Below are positions 59,330 through 64,000 of a DNA stretch of 64,000 nucleotides, in pieces. The translations under genes were made by a program, and so were the position numbers. Source of the stretch: Bdellovibrio sp. GTDB lineage: Bacteria > Bdellovibrionota > Bdellovibrionia > Bdellovibrionales > Bdellovibrionaceae. The notes under the pieces are model-generated. The model worked only from the letters and a program-made list of their open reading frames with translations. It made no database searches and was not told the origin of the DNA. The stretch lies in NCBI GenBank assembly GCA_014376435.1, contig JACMRL010000038.1:1-64000 (forward strand). Direction: 5' to 3'. The stretch's first letter is position 1, and every line of letters starts with the position of its first letter.

Positions 59330-61153
59330 TAAAGTTAATTCTTTTTCTTTCGATTCTAAATTTTCCATATTGAGTAACATAGTTTCTTCAATGTCGGAAA
59401 TCTTTTTAGAAGTTTGCGCTGACTCGATCGCTAGCTTTTGCGCTTGCGGGCCTTGTGCGGTGATGAGCAGATTGTTTTGCTCGGCCAGATTTTTATTTAA
59501 CTGCAATAACTGATCTTCAGCTTTTGAGATTTTTTTCTGTAATTCTTTAATTTCAGAGCCAATTTTTTTAGACTGTTCTTTGTAATTAAACTTTCTATCA
59601 GATTCAGCGGCGGGCTTATTGGCCTGTTTAATTTTAAAATCCATTTCATCGGCAACTAGGTAGCGCTCTTTGAGCGCGCCTTTTTCTAAACTCCATAAAT
59701 AATCTTCGTAAGTTCCTGGGTAAACTTCGACGTGACCATTTCTGATTTCGATAATTTTATTCGAAACACGGTTAATGAAGCTACGATCATGGCTAACGAC
59801 CACTAAAGTACCGGCAAAGTGATGTAAGGCTTCAGCCAAAGCGTTGACGGTATCGAAGTCTAAGTGATTCGTGGGCTCGTCCATTAGTAGTAAAGGTTTT
59901 TTCTGTAAAAGAATTTGTCCTAAAGCTACGCGCGTTTTTTCTCCGCCAGAAAGTACTTTAATCTTTTTATAAATATCATCGCCCGTGAAAAGTAATGAAC
60001 CGGCAATACCTAAGATCTCTTGTTTGGTCGTATTGGTGTAAGCTTTTCTTTGTAGGGCTTCGATCACTGTATCTTCGTTGATTAAATCTTCCGTCAAATG
60101 CTGGGCGAAGTACGAGATTTCGGTTTGATAACCGATCTTACGGTCTCCGCTTAACATCGGAATACGACCGGCAATTGATTTTAGCAAAGTTGATTTTCCG
60201 GCTCCATTGAATCCGACTACGCCCAAATGTGCGCCACGTTCTAAAATTAAATTCACATCGCTTAAGATTGGTCGGCCTTCATAGCCTAGTTCTGCATTCG
60301 TTAAAACCAATACCTCTTTGCCAGTTTGAACCGGAACGGGTAAGTGAATACGACTACGTACGGGAAGCGCTTTGATTTCGATCGTTTCCATTTTATCAAG
60401 TTGCTTCATTCGGCTTTGGGCTTGCTTGGCTTTGGTGGCCTTGGCGCGGAAGCGGTCGACGAATTCTTGAATGTGTTTGCGTTTGGCATCTAAGTTGGCC
60501 GCCTGTTGCGCTTTAATTTTTGCGACTTCTTCTTTTTGTTCGAAGTAATCATCAATATGACCAGGAAATTTAATAATTTCTTGGCCCTCAACTTCTAAAG
60601 TGTACTCGGTGGTACGACGTAAAAATTCACGGTCATGCGAAATTAATAAAAATGCGCCCGTGTAATCTTGTAAAAATTTTTCTAAAGCTAAAATACTTTC
60701 TAAATCTAAAAAGTTCGTGGGTTCATCCAGTAACATCAGATCAGGCTCAAGCCCAATTAGATAAAGTAATTTCATGCGCATGCGGTAGCCGCCGCTGAGC
60801 TCAGATAATTGTTTTTGAAAGTGAGCTTCGCTAAGGCCAATGCCTTTACCAATTTGTTTTAGATCCCAAATGGGTTTGATACATTCCTCGGTTAAATATT
60901 CTTCGGCCGTCATGTTCAGCGTCCAATCAGACTCTTGTTCTAAATAACCAATACGTAATTTGTTCGCTTTGGTTAATTCGCCCGTATCTAAAGTTTCTTG
61001 GCCAACTAAAATTTTAAAAAGTGTAGTTTTGCCTGCGCCATTTGGTCCGATAACCCCGACATGCTCGGATTGATTAATTGCAAAACGGGCTTTGTCGAAA
61101 AGTACTTTAGCGCCGTATTGTTTCGTTGCATTGTGAAGTTGTAGTAGGTTCAT
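59318..61153 (-). CDS. ABC-F ATPase (ribosome-associated)
   Basis: The 611-residue protein has two ATPase cassettes with no membrane segment: GPNGAGKTTLFKILVG with LSGGYRMRMKLL and LLDEPTNFLD in the first, and GFNGAGKSTLL with LSGGEKTRVALGQ and LLMDEPTNHLD in the second. The middle linker (AKIKAQQAANLDAKRKHIQEFVDRFR) and a C-terminal coiled-coil are typical of the Uup/YdiF group. It probably acts on ribosomes during stalling. Length usual. Confidence 0.92.
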   Translation of the reverse strand: MNLLQLHNATKQYGAKVLFDKARFAINQSEHVGVIGPNGAGKTTLFKILVGQETLDTGELTKANKLRIGYLEQESDWTLNMTAEEYLTEECIKPIWDLKQIGKGIGLSEAHFQKQLSELSGGYRMRMKLLYLIGLEPDLMLLDEPTNFLDLESILALEKFLQDYTGAFLLISHDREFLRRTTEYTLEVEGQEIIKFPGHIDDYFEQKEEVAKIKAQQAANLDAKRKHIQEFVDRFRAKATKAKQAQSRMKQLDKMETIEIKALPVRSRIHLPVPVQTGKEVLVLTNAELGYEGRPILSDVNLILERGAHLGVVGFNGAGKSTLLKSIAGRIPMLSGDRKIGYQTEISYFAQHLTEDLINEDTVIEALQRKAYTNTTKQEILGIAGSLLFTGDDIYKKIKVLSGGEKTRVALGQILLQKKPLLLMDEPTNHLDFDTVNALAEALHHFAGTLVVVSHDRSFINRVSNKIIEIRNGHVEVYPGTYEDYLWSLEKGALKERYLVADEMDFKIKQANKPAAESDRKFNYKEQSKKIGSEIKELQKKISKAEDQLLQLNKNLAEQNNLLITAQGPQAQKLAIESAQTSKKISDIEETMLLNMENLESKEKELTLLKQ

Positions 61154-61200
61154 TCTTGTGACATCCTACTCGAAAACAGTTCTTAAAAAAAGGATTTGGT

Positions 61201-62784
61201 ATGAAAAAGATATTATTTTTTGTAGGTCTTTTAGGTTTCATGACGACAGCGCAAGCTGCTCAAAATTTTGTCTTATGTATGGAAGGAAGTCCCTCGTCTT
61301 TCAATCCACAGTTAGTCAGCGACGGCGTTAGTATGAATTCAAGCTCGCAGGCGATTTTTAATCGTTTGGTCGAATTTAAAAAAGGAACGACCGAGATCGA
61401 ATCGGGCTTAGCTGAATCCTGGACGATTTCAAAAGACAAAAAAACTTATACCTTTAAACTGCGCAAAAATGTTTCTTTCCAATCGAATGATTTTTTCAAA
61501 CCAAGTCGCGTGTTTAACGCTGACGACGTAGTTTATACCTTCAAAAGCCAGATGGATAAAAAGCATCCCTTAGCGATTCCGGCCGCTAACTACGAATATT
61601 TCAAAGCGATGGAGTTGGACCAATTAATTGCAAACGTAAAAAAAGCCGATGATTTTACGGTTATTTTTGAATTGAAAAGAGCGGAAGCTCCATTCTTGGC
61701 CGACTTAGCAATGGATTTTGCCAGTATTCAATCTGAAGAGTATGCAAATACTTTGATAAAAAATGGCAAGGGCTTAAAAACCTTAGAGATCCAACCAATT
61801 GGCACAGGCCCTTTTGTTTTTAAAAGCTATCAAAAAGATTCAACGATTCGCTACAAAGCCTTCGAACAATACTTTCGCGGTAAAGTAAAAATTGAAAATT
61901 TAATTTTTGTGATCGTAACTGATTCAACGGTTCGACTACAAAAAATGAAAGCGGGCGAATGCAATGTAATGACTGAACCCCAACCGCAAGATATCGATCA
62001 GATTAAAGCTCTGAAAAATATAAAACTAGTTTCTACGGAAGGTATTAACGTAAGTTACGTCGCCTTCAATACGCAGAAAAAACCTTTTGATAATTTGAAA
62101 GTTCGTCAGGCCCTGTCTTTAGCAATGAATCAAAAATCATACATCGATTTAATTTACCGCGCGCAAGGAACGGCGGCTAAAAATCCGATTCCGCCGACAA
62201 TGTGGTCTTACAATAAATCGACGGCGGCGATCGCATACGATGTTACAAAAGCAAAAGCTTTATTAGCTGAAGCGGGATTTCCGAATGGCTTTGATACGGA
62301 ACTTTGGACTTTGCCGGTCTCGCGTCCGTATTTACCGAACGGTAAAAAATTGGGTGAACTGATGCAGGCTGATTTAGCTAAAGTCGGTGTCAAAGTAAAA
62401 TTAGTTACTTACGACTGGCCCGTTTATTTAGAGAAATCTAAAAAAGGCGAACACCAAATGATTCAATTTGGTTGGACCGGTGACAATGGTGATCCAGATA
62501 ATTTTATGAATGTGCTTCTAGGTTGTTCGGCAGTTCAAGCGGGTAGTAACTACGCCAGATGGTGTAATCAAGAATTTGATACGCTTTTACAAAAAGCTAA
62601 GGTTGATTCAGCGCAAGGTTCACGAACTATCTTTTACGAAAAAGCCCAAGTTATCTTTACAAAAGAAAAGCCTTGGTTTCCGATCGCGCACGCAAAATTG
62701 AATAAAGTTATTTCTGATAAAGTTATCGGTTATACCATAGACCCTTTCGGCCACGAGCAGTTTGAAAGCGTTGATCTTAAATAA
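61201..62784 (+). CDS. Peptide ABC transporter substrate-binding protein (DppA/OppA type)
   Basis: A signal peptide (KKILFFVGLLGFMTTAQAAQ) precedes a 507-residue SBP-bac-5 fold: LCMEGSPSSFNPQLVSDG, GLAESWTISKDKKTYTFKLRK, IGTGPFVFKSYQKDST, RQALSLAMNQKSYIDLIYRAQG, and GDNGDPDNFMNVLLGC near the ligand site. It delivers di- or oligopeptides to the membrane permease encoded next. Overlaps the permease gene by 23 bases. Confidence 0.9.
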   Translation: MKKILFFVGLLGFMTTAQAAQNFVLCMEGSPSSFNPQLVSDGVSMNSSSQAIFNRLVEFKKGTTEIESGLAESWTISKDKKTYTFKLRKNVSFQSNDFFKPSRVFNADDVVYTFKSQMDKKHPLAIPAANYEYFKAMELDQLIANVKKADDFTVIFELKRAEAPFLADLAMDFASIQSEEYANTLIKNGKGLKTLEIQPIGTGPFVFKSYQKDSTIRYKAFEQYFRGKVKIENLIFVIVTDSTVRLQKMKAGECNVMTEPQPQDIDQIKALKNIKLVSTEGINVSYVAFNTQKKPFDNLKVRQALSLAMNQKSYIDLIYRAQGTAAKNPIPPTMWSYNKSTAAIAYDVTKAKALLAEAGFPNGFDTELWTLPVSRPYLPNGKKLGELMQADLAKVGVKVKLVTYDWPVYLEKSKKGEHQMIQFGWTGDNGDPDNFMNVLLGCSAVQAGSNYARWCNQEFDTLLQKAKVDSAQGSRTIFYEKAQVIFTKEKPWFPIAHAKLNKVISDKVIGYTIDPFGHEQFESVDLK

Positions 62785-63778
62785 ATTTATAAAATTCATT
62801 CTATCTTTTCTTTTTATCAGCTTAATGAGCTTTTCAATCATTCGGCTGATTCCGGGAGATCCCGTCACTAACATCATTGGCGAACGTGGTGCCTCTGAAG
62901 AGCGTGTTCAAGAAATCAGAAAAAATCTAGGTTTAGATAAATCGGTTATAGAACAATATTTTATTTTTACCAAAAATGCGATACAGGGCGAATTTGGCGA
63001 TTCAATCGTGACTAAACAACCCGTTTGGAATGATTTTAAAATTCTGTGGCCGGCGACATTTGAATTATCGATGTTAGCCATGCTATGGTCTTCCCTTGCG
63101 GGTTTAGCTTTGGGAGTCTTGGCCGCCAGCAAAAGAAATTCTTTTTGGGATTACGGAGCCGTTAGCTTATCAACGATTGGTTTTGCTATGCCGCTATTTT
63201 GGTGGGGATTAATCGTGATCTTTTTTTTCGCCGTCACATTAGGTTGGTTTCCGGTATCAGGTCGAATTTCAGTCGAGTTCGACGTTCCATATCGCACGGG
63301 TTTATATTTAATCGATAGTTTATTATCGGGGCAGATGAACGCTTTTTTTTCTGCATTAAAACACATGGCTTTGCCGGCATTTGTTTTAGGAACGGTTTCT
63401 TTAGCATTGATCGTTCGCGTGACCCGTTCATCTTTTATCGACATTCAAAAAGAAGATTACATCCGTACCGCACGGGCTAAAGGTTTAAGAAAATCACAAA
63501 TTTTATTTAAACATATTTTTAAAAACGCACTTCCCCAAATTTTAACCGCATTGGGTTTAGCATTCGGCCAATTACTAACGGGCGCCATTATGACCGAGAC
63601 TTTATTTTCTTGGCCGGGCATTGGTCGCTGGATTGTGAAAAGTATTGAAGCGCGTGATTACCCTTCCGTACAGGCGGGTTTATTTTACTCAATGTTGATC
63701 ATTGTTTTTATTAACTTCGTTACGGATGAATTAATTAAAATCGTAAATCCAAAATTACGGGACAGTGTAAACTTATGA
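62762..63778 (+). CDS. Peptide ABC transporter permease (DppB type)
   Basis: The 338-residue inner-membrane protein has the DppB pattern: KFILSFLFISLMSFSIIRLIPGDPV, GLDKSVIEQYF, and the permease signature YIRTARAKGLRKSQILFKHIF, with LLTGAIMTETLFSWPGIGRWI. It has about six helices. The start within the upstream gene's end (TTG 62762) is the most likely. It overlaps the next permease gene. Confidence 0.92.
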   Translation: MKALILNKFIKFILSFLFISLMSFSIIRLIPGDPVTNIIGERGASEERVQEIRKNLGLDKSVIEQYFIFTKNAIQGEFGDSIVTKQPVWNDFKILWPATFELSMLAMLWSSLAGLALGVLAASKRNSFWDYGAVSLSTIGFAMPLFWWGLIVIFFFAVTLGWFPVSGRISVEFDVPYRTGLYLIDSLLSGQMNAFFSALKHMALPAFVLGTVSLALIVRVTRSSFIDIQKEDYIRTARAKGLRKSQILFKHIFKNALPQILTALGLAFGQLLTGAIMTETLFSWPGIGRWIVKSIEARDYPSVQAGLFYSMLIIVFINFVTDELIKIVNPKLRDSVNL

Positions 63779-64000
63779 TGAAAAATAAAAGTTTTCTTAT
63801 AGGTATGGCGTTATTTATCTTTTTTTGCTTGATGGCCGGATTAGCCACTTTCTGGACGCCGTATAGTTATCAGGAAGTGTTCGATGGTGCGGCTTTACTA
63901 AAACCATCGGCGCGTTTTCTTTTGGGTACGGATGATCTGGGTCGTGATTTATTTAGTCGTCTGTTAGTGGGGGCACAGCTCTCGCTAGGGATCGGAATTT
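63775..64000 (+). CDS. Peptide ABC transporter permease (DppC type), truncated by window end
   Basis: The ATG at 63775 overlaps the upstream stop. The visible 75 residues show the first membrane helix (IGMALFIFFCLMAGLATFW), then the DppC signature FLLGTDDLGRDLFSRLLVGAQLSLGIG. The rest lies beyond the right edge. Confidence 0.9.
   Translation, partial: MMKNKSFLIGMALFIFFCLMAGLATFWTPYSYQEVFDGAALLKPSARFLLGTDDLGRDLFSRLLVGAQLSLGIGI

Noticed and set aside
1..64000. CRISPR arrays, rRNA genes and complete tRNA genes
   Set aside because: I looked for repeat-spacer arrays and typical tRNA and rRNA motifs by eye and found none apart from the tRNA-Ser 3' remnant.

Overview
The window looks like a chromosomal segment from a Bdellovibrio-like bacterium (Bdellovibrionota). 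The grounds are a TIGR02147-family regulator, a lexA gene preceded by an exact TTAC-N3-GTAA site (the motif described for Bdellovibrio LexA), many small exported proteins without wide homology, an M14 murein-peptidase-like protein, and an AT-rich composition. The lineage is an inference from gene content; there is no rRNA in the window to settle it.

Positions 1 to about 15.1 kb are accessory DNA. Two decayed IS66 fragments lie near its ends (69-682 and 14836-15140). Between them are a truncated transposase, a VirB10/TrbI-like fragment, a TIGR02147 regulator in an operon with two exported paralogues, a cluster of small exported proteins, a serine-recombinase pair, a degenerate tRNA-Ser 3' end with its terminator, a complete DDE transposase, a HigA/HigB-like pair with a shortened toxin, and an exported kinase-fold protein. 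The most unusual feature is a roughly 350-nt non-coding element present twice (7327-7676 and 8182-8531). Each copy sits upstream of a small exported-protein gene and keeps the same three-segment pairing scheme, which would allow two mutually exclusive hairpins.

From 15.4 to 19.7 kb is a transition zone: an ice-binding-family lipoprotein, an FkbM-methyltransferase fragment, a TrmK-like methyltransferase, a MAPEG protein, three tandem tiny membrane proteins, a GST and a metallopeptidase pseudogene. From 19.7 kb onward the window is mostly housekeeping: DEAD-box helicase, fatty-acid desaturase and phosphatidylserine decarboxylase (membrane lipids), an RsmB-like rRNA methyltransferase, MFS and GNAT genes, a GcvH-like protein with GNAT and FAD-oxidoreductase neighbours, TrmL, SecA and two exported or zinc-ribbon partners, and a matrixin-like lipoprotein.

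Positions 39.4-45.3 kb hold a complete caa3-type cytochrome oxidase operon (cytochrome c, Sco, CoxB-cytochrome c, CoxA, CoxC, CoxD, heme O synthase). Next come maleylacetoacetate isomerase and a fumarylacetoacetase-family hydrolase (aromatic amino-acid breakdown), OxyR, OsmC and Lon (stress), a solitary PhnD-type binding lipoprotein, LexA with its operator, an M14 peptidase, HAMP and HPF-like proteins, uracil-DNA glycosylase, an ABC-F ATPase, and the start of a peptide ABC transporter operon that runs off the right edge.
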